Notes: generated from the letters alone by a model not told the origin. Positions 53,212-62,744 are shown, counted from the stretch's first letter. The stretch: DNA of 64,000 bases from Meghimatium bilineatum (GCA_034231615.1 CM067306.1:35546019-35610018); one strand, 5' to 3'. Numbers and translations are program-made.

Positions 53212-54814
53212 AATAAATAGACTTTGCAGCGCCAACAGGCTTCCTGCTTCTTCACACGACTTGGATGGCTCGGATGCAGTGGTTCCCCCATATATATATA
53301 TGGAGCCAGCGTGCAGTACTGGCAACGCCCCCAAACGGGTTGCAACGTACGGTTGGTCTCACACAGATGCGAACCTCGTTTCATCGGACACTTCGCTCCC
53401 CACGGTGCATGCCCGAAACCAAGTGATCGTGTATCTTGGCCATAGTCTCTCTCCTTTGATCGTTGTTCCCATAGATGAGCTAGTGTACAGTGCGAGCAAT
53501 ACCCACATAGGGGGTTGCGACGTGCGGCTAACTCATCCCTTTATCATCTTCGGTTTATGCGACCTGTCTCATTTCCCAACACGTGACCTACAAGGTACTT
53601 GTCGTTGCGGTGGTGACCTTGGTCCATCTTCCGTCATATTTTATTGGGACCTCTGCTACACCGACCTCCTCTTACTACGACATTGTGGACAGATGACCCT
53701 TACTTTGTCATCTACGACGATACGACCCTCCACTTCCTCACACGCTTTGGCTGTAGCTCCGGGTCTGCCTCCTCCCGCTATGGTCTTCTTTTCCTGTCTC
53801 ATTATTCCCTATCTTCTATGGTGCCCTTCTCTCCGGCACCCTCTTCCTATGTCTCGCTATATCAGCCCGATACCATCTCACGACATGCTTCCCCGTGATA
53901 GTCCCTTACCCTCCCTTGTTGTACCCTCCCTGTGTCCTCTGGGCTCCCTCCCACCCTCACTTCACTTTCTTGCGTGACGTATCTCCGTCTAGGGGCTTTC
54001 GTCGATCCATCACGTCCCTTTTTTTTCTTTCTTATACTCTGTCATCTTTCTCTATGGCTATTTACTTACGCCCCTGTACTCTCATGTGTGTTTTCTTTTC
54101 ACTTCGGTGCCTCGGGTACCGTCTATTACTGTGGCATGTCTTTATTTTTCTAACCTGTACAAATATGTGCTATCATGACCCTTGATAGAAATCTGACTTT
54201 CACTTCCATTTTTACTTTGTTGCCATTATGTGTGTGCTCATTCACATGGAAGGAACATAGACTAGACGCTGCATAAGTTACATTATTTTACTATTTTATT
54301 CTCATATATCACCATTATCTGCTCATATTCTCTTTCTGCTGTTTGCTCTTTCTCTTCTGTTCCTGCCGTTTTTGGCCTCTTTCTCTTTCTCTCACCTGAT
54401 CCCTCGTACCATCTCATTTTGCTCTTCCCTTACATCATGATTGCTTGTCTGTAGCATTCATTCTCTGTTGCCACTTTTGAGGTGAGTATTTTTAATGTAA
54501 TTTACTTGCTACCATATCTTTTCCTTTGTTCATCTCACATTCTTCATTCCACTTTCTCCTCCCTACTTACTACTAACTTCTCCCCATACGTTTTTCTCAC
54601 CTGTCATGCTTCCACATCTTTTCTTCCCTCATTACCTATCTGCTATTGTCCTCATTATAACCCTATTTGTCTCCATGTAAGATTTGTTTTATTGTGGTCA
54701 TTTGTTTGTCCTGATGAAGGCTTTATAGTCGAAACGTCGTCTGTCTCTGTATCTCGTTGTTAGGTAGTTTTATGTTTTATTTTGGTAACACACCTACCTA
54801 TTTTTGTATATCTT
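53212..54814 (+). repeat. Penelope-like inverted arm, right
   Basis: Reverse complement of 49152-50815. It lacks about 65 bp present in the left arm (junction near 54085). The long open frame at 53261-53977 is a by-product of low AT content and has no family match. The outer end holds the motif at 54711-54745. Confidence 0.9.
54711..54745 (+). promoter_or_regulatory. Recurrent CTGATGAAGG...CGAAACG motif (hammerhead-like)
   Basis: CCTGATGAAGGCTTTATAGT then CGAAACGTCGTC contains the order CTGATGA, a three-pair stem (GGC/GUC), and GAAAC of a hammerhead ribozyme core. Hammerheads are known in Penelope-like pseudo-LTRs. One extra A precedes the stem and helix I is not convincing. The same block is at 49225-49255 (-) and, diverged, at 403-430 and 20863-20880. 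Confidence 0.35.
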
Positions 54815-54888
54815 GACATTTTGCCCAGTGTTACCTCAGGCACCTACTTCCTGTTTAGGGTTGTTACCCTACACTGGTTTATTTATCC

Positions 54889-54900
54889 CTTCTTTAATCA
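54889..54900. repeat. Target-site duplication, right
   Basis: CTTCTTTAATCA, identical to 49140-49151. Confidence 0.85.
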
Positions 54901-55225
54901 GTTGTTTTACTTTTTTTCGTGCTAATGCATATTTTTCACATGTTTCTTGTTCTTTGTTATGTTTCCAGTCTTTGTATAGTTTCTTTTTCTCTTTCACGCC
55001 TTGTCTTATAGTTTCACTCCACCACGTGGTGCTCTTTTCCCCCTCTTTACCACGTTGTTTTGTACCACACATTGCTTTAGCTGTGTTTATTACTAAGGTT
55101 TTAAATTGTGTCCACTCTTATTCTACTGATCTTGTTTCTGAGTTTAATTTCTTGTATTCTTCTGCTATTTGTCTTTCAAAGAGTTTTAATATGTTTTTAT
55201 CTTGAAGCTTGTTAATTCCAATGTT
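54901..55225 (-). pseudogene. LINE RT-linker, right part of a split copy
   Basis: The minus strand reads ILKLFERQIAEEYKKLNSET, one stop, STTWWSETIRQGVKEKKKLY and ALARKKVKQLIKEG. The WWxExIRxxxKEKKxxYKxW block is the linker between endonuclease and RT in RTE/CR1-like LINEs. KQLIKE joins IKEAKSKSW at 49139 once the Penelope-like insertion is taken out. Confidence 0.8.
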
Positions 55226-55257
55226 TGTGTTTTGTTTGTTTTGCGTTCGCCCCATTG

Positions 55258-55690
55258 TAACCATCACGGATATCCGTGTGATTTCCGCCGGGAGCGTGAT
55301 TACGTTGTGCCACCGTTATGCGCCTTGTAGGCCTAGCACATCCGATTTCGACATGCCTTGACAATTCGGGTGGGCTACCCTTAGCCTGTGACAGCCTCTA
55401 TATCTGTCGCCAGGCACTCGTAGTGGCGACTCTTCGCCCAGACGATTTTTTGCTCTCGTCTGACTCGCACGAGGTGTTCCACTGTCTATGAATTTGCTTC
55501 GTGTAATTGGACGTGCTGTGCCTGTGCCCATTGGGTACTGAACCGTTTCTCATCCGTGAGCCTGGTTCCTTAAGGGGAAGAACTCAACAGAGGAGTTGGA
55601 CCCTGGCTCTTTCGCCCTCTTAGCCGAGGTGTCATTCACCGACATCGTGTACCCCTTGTCCAAGTTGAAGTCTCACACCACGCGTTTGAG
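55258..55690 (+). repeat. Inverted repeat pair, left copy
   Basis: Reverse complement of 57395-57850 with moderate similarity. Its minus strand holds a frame (55531-55316) with RLGEESPLRVPGDRYRGCHR and GMSKSDVLGL that is also recognisable in the other copy. The left edge follows a GCGTTCGCCCC stretch. Confidence 0.65.
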
Positions 55691-55714
55691 AGCAAGGCGT
55701 TCTCGAGCTGAGCG

Positions 55715-56040
55715 TCCTTGTCCCAATAGCGCCTGAGCCCATCAGGTACTGAACCCTTTCTCTCTTCAAGTGTATTTCCAGTGTAGGAAAACCTGACAGT
55801 AGAGTTGGGCCAAGTCAAAATCGTTGTCCCTTTTGTGCCTGAGTCCATCGGGTACGGAACCCTTTCTCTCTGCAAGTGTACTTCCGGTATAGGAAACCTA
55901 GACAGTAGAGTTGGGCTAGGACTACCATCGTTGTCCCGTTCTTGCCTAAGCCCATCGTGTACAGAACCCTTTCACTTCGCGAGCATATTTCCGGTTTAGG
56001 AAAGATCGACATTAGAGTTGGATTAGGTCTTCTTGCTTTA
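55715..56040. repeat. 113-bp tandem array, about three units
   Basis: The unit contains GCCTGAGCCCATCGGGTACN (N variable), GAACCCTTTCTCTCT and GTAGAGTTGGGCTAGG. Units start near 55715, 55825 and 55935. A degenerate unit is inside 55510-55600, so the array grew out of the left copy of the inverted repeat. Confidence 0.75.
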
Positions 56041-56739
56041 CCAAACGCCAATGAATGGGTCTGGGTCTCTGCCTGTAAGGAACACAGGTAACTAGAAGCT
56101 CGTCTCGAGCTGACGGAGATTGTAGTTCCACTTTCCTAGGGACTTTTCACTTTCTATTTGCAGTTCGCGCTGCCCTCTAGCGCTGTTCTGCCCTTTCATT
56201 GTTTCATTGTACTCGGTATGAAATCTATTTGTCCCTCGCCATGCATCTACCTTTACGTGCATTTTACATTGGCCGCCCCTCCAATGTTCGGACTGGACTG
56301 ACTAGCTTCACTGTATGTCGACAGTGTCGCTATATGTGGTGATGCTGGTGGTGTCAGAGATATTGTCTGTCTCTTGTGCAGTCAAATCTCTTTCCATCTG
56401 CTACCTCCATATTCTCGGACACGATCCCCAAATGATTTGGCCAGAATCAGCTCGAGCTGCTGTATTTCTGTTTCCAGGGTGCACCGCGTGGAGGTACATT
56501 TTGGACCTTGGTTATCTGCTAACCCTCGGTCCGCCTAGAGCAATGCGTTCCCTTTGCACCCCGTTAATTCTAATTATCTCGTCATTGTCTTTCTTGTGTA
56601 TTTTCAAAATGGATTGGTAGAATGTAGTCTAGAGAACGGAATGCATGTGTCATGGTCTAGATCCTTTTTGAGATATCTGCACCATTCGGTCTGTCATATT
56701 CAACTTAATCATGAGACAGATATTTAAAATGGCAACCCT
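56041..56739. other. Non-coding, with a partial SINE-like copy
   Basis: GAATGTAGTCTAGAGAACGG at 56621 is the complement of the GAA-tail family end. The open frame at 56315-56620 has no family resemblance. Nothing else recognised. Confidence 0.45.
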
Positions 56740-57248
56740 GTGAAAGAGATGACAACAATGTGAAAGAGATGGCAGCCATGTGAAAGAGATAGAAACCCTG
56801 TGAAAGAGATAGAAACCTTGTGAAAGAGATAGAAAACCCTGTGAAAGAGATGGAAACCCTATGAAAGAGATAGAAACCCCGTGAAAGAGATGGAAACTAT
56901 GAAAGAGATAGAAACCCTGTGAAAGAGATAGAAACCCCATGAAAGAGAGAAACCTCGTAAAAGAAATAGAAACCCTGTGAAAGAGATAAAAACCTCGTGA
57001 AAGAGATAGAAACCCAGTGAAAGAGATGGAAACTAGGAAAGAGATAGAAAAGCAGCGAAAGAGATAGAAACCCTGTGAAAGATATAGAAACCCTGGGAAA
57101 GAGATAGAAACCCGTGAAAGAGATAGAAACCCCGTGAAAAAGATAGAAACCCTGTGAAAGAGATAGAAACCTCGTGAAAGAGATAGAAACCCAGTGAAAG
57201 AGATAGAAACCCTGTGAAAGAGATAGAAACCTTGTGAAAAAGATAGAA
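56740..57248. repeat. 20-bp minisatellite GTGAAAGAGATAGAAACCCT
   Basis: About 25 units of 19-21 bp fill the interval. Units vary in the CCCT/CCTT/CCCC part and a few lack bases. One strand is purine-rich (G and A about 75%). The minus strand stays open over 206 codons with a repeating FxLSLSRG-type peptide, which is a consequence of the repeat and not evidence of a gene. Confidence 0.9.
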
Positions 57249-57394
57249 GATGGAGATCCGTTGCAGTCAACGCTTGAAAATTAGACTTGAAATAGCCACG
57301 ACTCTAATGCCCAGATTAAATACCATATGGGAGAGCAGAATAAGTGTATCAGTGAAGATACGCCTGGGTACCATTGTTCGCCATGTGTACCATT

Positions 57395-57850
57395 ATAGGT
57401 CATGTCGTGGTGTGAGACTCGGAATTGGGCGAGGGGTTCATGCTGTCGCTGAACGACACCTCGGCTAAGAAGACGAAAGAGCCATGGTCAAACTCTTCTC
57501 GCGGATGAGAAAAGGTTCAGCATCCGATGGGCATAGACACAGAACGTCGAATTACACGAGGCAGGTTCACAGTCGGCGGAACACCTCGCGCGAGATAGAC
57601 GTGAACGACAGTCGTTTTGGCGAAGAGTCACTACGCACCCACGTTACTGTCGACAGATAGGCAGGCTGTCACGGGCTAGGGAAGCCTACTACCCGAATTA
57701 AAGGTATGACAAAAGCGGATGTGCTGGGCATCGGATGTCTAGACCACAAAGTGAGTCAATCGAGGTACAAATAACACAGTTCAACTGTGGAACTTGAGGC
57801 ACAACGTACTTCACTCTCGCCGGCGGAAATCTCACGATTTATTCGTTGTG
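57395..57850 (-). repeat. Inverted repeat pair, right copy
   Basis: Partner of 55258-55690. The + strand here keeps RFGEESLRTHVTVDR, a stop, and GMTKADVLGI, parallel to the frame in the left copy. It ends with GAGAATGAACGCAGAAGAAG, the tail of the GAA-tail family, so the tail is on the + strand right-hand end. Confidence 0.65.
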
Positions 57851-58172
57851 GTTATAAGAGAATGAACGCAGAAGAAGAAGAATAGGCCATGCATACCATA
57901 TGTACCAATATAGACCTATAAATCAAAAAAAGAAATACATTTTCTATTTGTATGGGTACACAGATGTCTAGTTAAGATGTTGAGAAGAATATGCTATGTA
58001 TTATGTCACTGTCATTAGAAGCGCTGAAGAGAGTTTCATGGCTAGGCCTATATCAATAAACCGTAACCCTTCTCGGTCGTAGGGGTGCCACATTGGCTGC
58101 TTCATCACACAGAGTCCTCTTGCGAATTACATCCTCAGCGATGCGGATGAGTGTGGAAATATATTGTCCTGT
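57851..58172. other. Intergenic, nothing recognised
   Basis: After the GAAGAAGAAG tail (57870-57885) I see no coding signal or repeat. Confidence 0.35.
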
Positions 58173-58541
58173 CTATTCCTTGATGTTGTCTGTCCATACC
58201 TTTATTTTCCCTCCTTTATTTCTTCCCCATTCGGCAGTTCCCTGTAGTATTGTTTTTGTCAAGGAATCATGTCTGCATACTTGTCCGAACCATGCTAGTT
58301 TTCGTCGTTTCACTATTGAAAGCAATGGTTCCTGAACTCCTGCACACATCTCTACTTTATTTCTTACGTACACATTGGTCTTATGTTCTCTATAGGAAAT
58401 TCGTAGAATTCGTCTGTAGCATTTGTACTCGAAAGCCTGTAATCTTCTCAGGCCTATATAGGGACCTACCACTGACTCTAAAATATTTATGCTAAGTTTG
58501 GCAATAAATAAACAGGATAGTTGAAACATTAGAGGCAACAA
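58173..58541 (-). pseudogene. LINE C-terminal region
   Basis: The minus strand reads GLRRLQAFEYKCYRRILRIS, YREHKTNVYVRNKVEMCAG, KRRKLAWFGQVCRHDSLTKT and KIKVWTDNIKE. It is open for over 100 codons. This is the post-RT region (RRxLRISWxxxxTN...RKLxWFGHVxRH...WxDNIKEW) of an RTE/CR1-like LINE. Confidence 0.75.
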
Positions 58542-58669
58542 TGATGTGGTTATATAGAGGAAAGTGTTGACAAGACATAGATGATTTATTTAATTGTAGT
58601 TGGATTATCCCATATGTATTCCACCCACCCTTCTCAACAAAGCGATACGCGCCAGCCGAGAGTATCACA

Positions 58670-58775
58670 CGTAATTATGCAGCTTTAAGCTAAAGATTGA
58701 TACAATTCATAGGTAGGTAGCACGTAATTATGCAGCTTTAAGCTAAAGATTGATATAATTCATAGGTAGATAGGT
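58670..58775. repeat. 53-bp tandem duplication
   Basis: CACGTAATTATGCAGCTTTA then AGCTAAAGATTGATA...CATAGGTAG occurs twice in tandem with one or two differences. It runs into the hairpin repeat at 58755. Confidence 0.8.
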
Positions 58776-58860
58776 TAATGAGTTTGCCTCTCTTTTGGAG
58801 AGGCGTGCACTTTTCAACCAGCGGACAAAATCCAATTAGGCTATATCAGGACACAAGTTA
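58755..58860. repeat. Dispersed repeat with a hairpin, copy 2
   Basis: Matches 4610-4715, with the hairpin GCCTCTCTTTTGGAGAGGC extended by two compensating bases to seven pairs. Confidence 0.6.
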
Positions 58861-58916
58861 TAATTCACGGGGGATTTCCGCCATCTTTGTTAGTATATTC
58901 TCCCCGTGTCCTTGAG

Positions 58917-59040
58917 TGATGGGCGTGCCGAGGGGGTTGCGGTCGCACCGGGCATCAAAATGCCCCTCAAATAATGAAAACATTGAAATAGGTTTTAAGT
59001 GCCTTTGCCGTGCCAAAGTTGCTGCCCCGCAGCCGTACAT
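58917..59040 (+). mobile_element. hAT left-end fragment
   Basis: GGGCGTGCCGAGGG, then GCGGTCGCACCGGGCATCAA and AAGTGCCTTTGCCGTGCCAA match 1147-1250, the left end of the hAT relic. The rest of the element is absent. Confidence 0.65.
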
Positions 59041-59354
59041 ACCAGAGAGATGTTCAACATAAGTCTGAAACTGTTGTCATCATCACCTACGGTCGGTGGA
59101 CAGCTATTAATGGTTGGTTGCTGATCCAGCGGTCCATGGGCTCATGCTCTCTGGCCCAACAGCTATTAATAGGAGACTAAGTACGAGGTTACGTAGATCA
59201 GTTACTAGACAATGTTGAAGTTAAAATTTCTGTTTAGAGGCTCAAATATCGTAGTCATGATGCAACGAACTCAGTTTTTTAGATTATATGATGCTAACGT
59301 GCAAGAATGTTGAAACGAACGCAGAAAAAGCAGCGATTAAAACGTTACTCCAAA

Positions 59355-59520
59355 TTTCTTCTTCTGCGTTCGTTCTCAACTTGCTGGAGATTAGCAGAAT
59401 GCAGCCCGCTGAAAGGAATGCGTCGTGTGATGGTTTACAGCTTCACACGATATATAGGTCCCTATATAGTTTTTTTTGGCCAGGCACATCCGACTTCTGG
59501 GTCATTTTGGTCTATGTGTG
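59355..59520 (-). repeat. SINE-like GAA-tail family, antisense copy
   Basis: CTTCTTCTGCGTTCGTTCTC, CTTGCTGGAGATTAGCAGAA and GACTTCTGGGTCATTTTGG are in the order expected for the complement of the family. Confidence 0.7.
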
Positions 59521-60132
59521 ACGCTCTCTTTCGAGCTCTGAAACTAAATGTTATAAAACGATTGTTTCGTCTGCAGTTGAAGGGAAACTACTCTAATAAA
59601 AACAAATAATTGGACTCACATTTAGTTATGGGGCAAGTTATTGGTTACTTTCATCAGTGTTAACCAATGACATAATACGTTCTATTAAATCAATACAATA
59701 TGGCTCTTGTTTGGATGAAATAGGGGTCATCAATCAAAATGTTTCCTCGTTTGTAGTAAGTGAAGCGTTTGTTTACTTCATTTAATTGCTGCTTGTTTAC
59801 ATTACACACAACGACACTTCACTTTCACATGACAATGACATATAGTATATATATAGTCATATATAGCTTACTTTCAACTTCTTTTCTGTTTATTTTTAAA
59901 AATCTCTCATAGGAGCATACGGCGATCAGATGAGGGAGAGTTGCTAGTAGTTTTTTAGTTTTTATTATTTATTCCGCCCCTGAAAAGAAGCGTCGTCTGT
60001 GCTTTATTGTTCTTCTCATATGTCATGTACTTGGATATCTCCACTTTTCTATTTCTTTTTTAATGGGGCCCATAAAATATGTGATTGGTTATATTTTTGC
60101 GTTATCTATATTTTGTACATAGATAGGCCTAT
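59521..60132. other. Intergenic, nothing recognised
   Basis: AT-rich interval before the MITE trio with no coding signal. Confidence 0.4.
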
Positions 60133-60134
60133 TG

Positions 60135-60487
60135 AATCCTAGTTTAAGTCACCGTTGTGCTATAAATAGTTAAAATAGCACACTGTTGTCACGGATTTCC
60201 GTGTAACACCAATGAAATTATCGAAAGTAATGGATGCTGTGACGTCACATCTCCCGACACAAACAATCACACTTATAATTACAATTTTTATAACTACTTT
60301 ATTATTTCATTTATAACTGATCCTAACCCTTACCCCCATCCCTAATGTAAATACTAATACGAAATGAATATGCCTTTTCAATTAATATACCTTAATTTTA
60401 AATACAAATTCGACTAATCATGCTGCAAAGGTCAGGTAATACCTTGAAAGTAAAACAAAGATCACAGTGGAGAATCAAACTAGGATT
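60135..60487. mobile_element. MITE-like unit 1 of 3
   Basis: Starts AATCCTAGTTTAAGTCACCG and ends GAATCAAACTAGGATT, imperfect inverted ends of about 25 bp. It holds TATAAATA at 60161-60168 and a TGACGTCA palindrome at 60240-60247. Near the end it has AAAGGTCAGGTAATACCT. No coding capacity. Confidence 0.7.
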
Positions 60488-60629
60488 CAGCCGCCTATAA
60501 CTTATAACAACATGATTTAGACTTTGATGTGCACGGCTAAATGAATTGACACCGAGTGAAATAATCAAATGATTGCGGTCTGCAGATAGTAACCTACAAT
60601 AACAATCCTACGGTTGAATCCTAGGGTAA

Positions 60630-61034
60630 AAGTACAGATTAGTTCTTCACTGTGCTATAAATAGCACACTGTTGACAATTTTAACTATCCAACGTCATAG
60701 ATTCCCGTGTAATGCCAATCAAAATCAAAATAATGGCTGCTGTGACGTCACATCTGACAATCACACACTTCAACTCTAGACACAGACGAACTTATGCATA
60801 ATCTGTTTGTTTTCCAATTTACACATTTTTTACAATTTCATATTATTTGTGGGGAGCGATCAGTATTTCTGCCCACTACACACGGAGCGAGGTGCGCGCA
60901 CACATTAGAAATATTATTTCTAATCCTAACCTTACTCTAAGTACTTACCCGTAAGCTTGCCAAATCACACAACAAAGGTCAGGTAACACCTCGAAACTAG
61001 AGCAAAGATCACAGTGAAGAACTATACTGTACTT
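60630..61034. mobile_element. MITE-like unit 2 of 3, with different ends
   Basis: The inverted ends are AAGTACAGATTAGTTCTTCA and, in complement, AAGTACAGTATAGTTCTTCA. They differ from units 1 and 3 but pair with each other. Inside are GTGCTATAAATAGCAC (60653-60668) and TGACGTCA (60743-60750), plus a CTACACACGGAGCGAGGTGC block shared with unit 3. Confidence 0.7.
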
Positions 61035-61039
61035 GCGCC

Positions 61040-61421
61040 AATCCTAGTTTAAGTCACCGTTGTGCTATAAATAGCACACTGTTGTCACAGAGTTCCGTGT
61101 AACACCAATGAAATTAATGGCTGCCGTGAAGTCACATCCCGACAATCACTGAGTTCAAATCTAGACACAGACAAACTTATTATCATACTCTGTTTCTTTT
61201 CAAATTTATATAATTTTTTAAATTTTCCTATGATTTGTACTGAGCAATCAGTATTTCTGCACGCTATACACGGAGCGAGGTGCGCGCATACATTAGAAAT
61301 ATTATTTCTAATCCTAACCCTATTCTAAGTACTTAATCTTACGCTTGCCAAATCACACAACAAAGGTCAGAATATACCTGAAAGTAGACCAAAGGTCACA
61401 GTGGAGAATCAAACTAGGATT
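61040..61421. mobile_element. MITE-like unit 3 of 3
   Basis: Same ends as unit 1 (AATCCTAGTTTAAGTCACCG ... AATCAAACTAGGATT). TATAAATA lies at 61066-61073. The CRE position reads TGAAGTCA (61127-61134), one base off the palindrome. Confidence 0.7.
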
Positions 61422-61569
61422 CAGTCAAATCCTACATATGTAATAATTAGAAATTCGCTTCAGATAGTATTAAATTATGTATAGGCCCCATTGCACATAA
61501 ATGAGCAGATTTAGTAATACGTCCTACAGGGCTCCTTAGTTCCCATCACCATTGTAACCATCCTGAGAA

Positions 61570-61835
61570 ATGAATGTAAAAGAAAACTGGCTAAACAAAA
61601 TGGTTCTTTCCAGAAAACAACACTATTTTGGCCATATCAAACACCATGATGGCCTAGAGAAGACCATAATGGAGGGGATGATGCCAGGGAGACGAACAAG
61701 AAGCAGACCAAGAAGAAGATGGAAGCAAAACATCAAAGACAACCTGAACATGACTGTAAAAGAAGCATGAAGATTGGCTCAAGATCAACAGAAGTTTTGT
61801 AAGGCTGTGATGACTGCTACATCGTGATCAGAATG
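61570..61835 (+). pseudogene. LINE C-terminal region
   Basis: Reads NWLNKMVLSRKQHYFGHIKH, HDGLEKTIMEGMMPGRRTRS, RPRRRWKQNIKDNLNMTVKE, a stop and KFCKAVMTATS. It is a clear FGHxKRHDGLEKTIMEG...RPRRRW end of an RTE/CR1-like LINE, well preserved over 66 codons. Confidence 0.75.
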
Positions 61836-62039
61836 ATACCTGATGATGATGACACAGTTCCTACCACCTCAACTCCAATTGATGCATGCCAGACCTTCTG
61901 TCAAGACGAAAGTACAGGTGCACTACACGTATGACTCTATCTCTCAGCTAGAATGAGAGGCAAGTTGTCGCCACACCCATTTTTTTTCTCCAAAATACAA
62001 ATAAAATTAAGGGACAGTTATCAATATGAAATGAAATAC

Positions 62040-62335
62040 TTCTGCGTTCATTCTCAAATTGCTGCAGGTTAATGGAATACAGTCCGGATAGTAGAATGAA
62101 TTAATTGCAGGTTTAGGTTTTGTTGTGATATATGCGCTTTTTGGTCGGACACATCTGACAGCAGCTTGGCTTCTGAGTCACATTGACCCATATGGAATTG
62201 GACTCCCTTAGGGAGTCTCAACCCCATCTCCAACTTCACCCCAAACCTCTTTAGTCGCCTCATACTACATGCATGGCAGGTAACAGTGTTCCTATTCTTT
62301 GCTCCCATTTTGGACCCGGCAACGCACATGTGTAA
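62040..62335 (-). repeat. SINE-like GAA-tail family, most complete copy
   Basis: In antisense it runs from the tail (TTCTGCGTTCATTCTCAAAT) through CAGCTTGGCTTCTGAGTCAC and CTTTAGTCGCCTCATACTAC to the head (CTATTCTTTGCTCCCATTTT then GGACCCGGCAACGC). About 295 bp. It serves as the reference for the other copies. Confidence 0.75.
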
Positions 62336-62744
62336 TTAAATACATACCCAAATTGAAGTGGCCCTGACATGACTTCTGATGGAATATTATATAGGGACTA
62401 CCTATGTTTACCAGGACACTTGTTGCATCAGCTCGCTCTTCTAAAAATACAAGGATGCTTTGGAAGGTACAACATGAGAGGTAATTATATAGTTGGTATT
62501 GATAAGAGAACAGTGGATGCTCACATTCTTGAAACACAGTGCATGGGATAATGAGAGGGCTGGCAGTCTTCTTCTTCTTCTAACCAAGGAAGATGGTAAA
62601 ATGCTACAACCTAGTGTACCCATGGATTTTTTCCCTATCATAACAAGGTATAATGGCATTATGGCACCAATTTTCTTTTTGCATAATAATGGAATTAGAA
62701 ATTTAAAATCAATATTTCCATTAATAGCCACCAATAAAAGATCA
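62336..62744. other. Intergenic, nothing recognised
   Basis: Open frames on both strands here have no family resemblance, and the sequence runs into a LINE end. Confidence 0.35.

Larger units (their letters stand above)
49152..54888 (+). mobile_element. Penelope-like retroelement with giant inverted arms
   Basis: The element has a left arm (49152-50815), a core with the ORF (50816-53211), a right arm (53212-54814) that is the reverse complement of the left, and a 70-bp tail. It sits in a minus-strand LINE with a 12-bp target duplication. Penelope-like elements are known to carry their pseudo-LTRs in direct or inverted order. The ORF lacks the usual N-terminal part and instead runs out of the left arm, so the copy is 5' truncated with an inverted second terminal unit joined to it. 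The arms are GC-richer and better conserved than most sequence here. Confidence 0.9.

Noticed and set aside
53261..53977. A 238-codon open frame in the right Penelope arm
   Set aside because: The mirror frame in the left arm is broken into several pieces, the composition is that of random CT-rich sequence, and no motif is visible.
54711..54745. A firm hammerhead ribozyme call
   Set aside because: Core words are in order, but one extra base precedes stem II and helix I lacks convincing pairs, so it is listed only as a low-confidence motif.
56650..57270. A 206-codon repetitive protein on the minus strand
   Set aside because: It is explained by the 20-bp minisatellite; unit length varies between 19 and 21 bp and the frame changes with it.
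60135..61421. A real promoter cluster from TATAAATA and TGACGTCA
   Set aside because: The motifs lie in MITE-like units with inverted ends and no gene follows; kept as a property of the units only.
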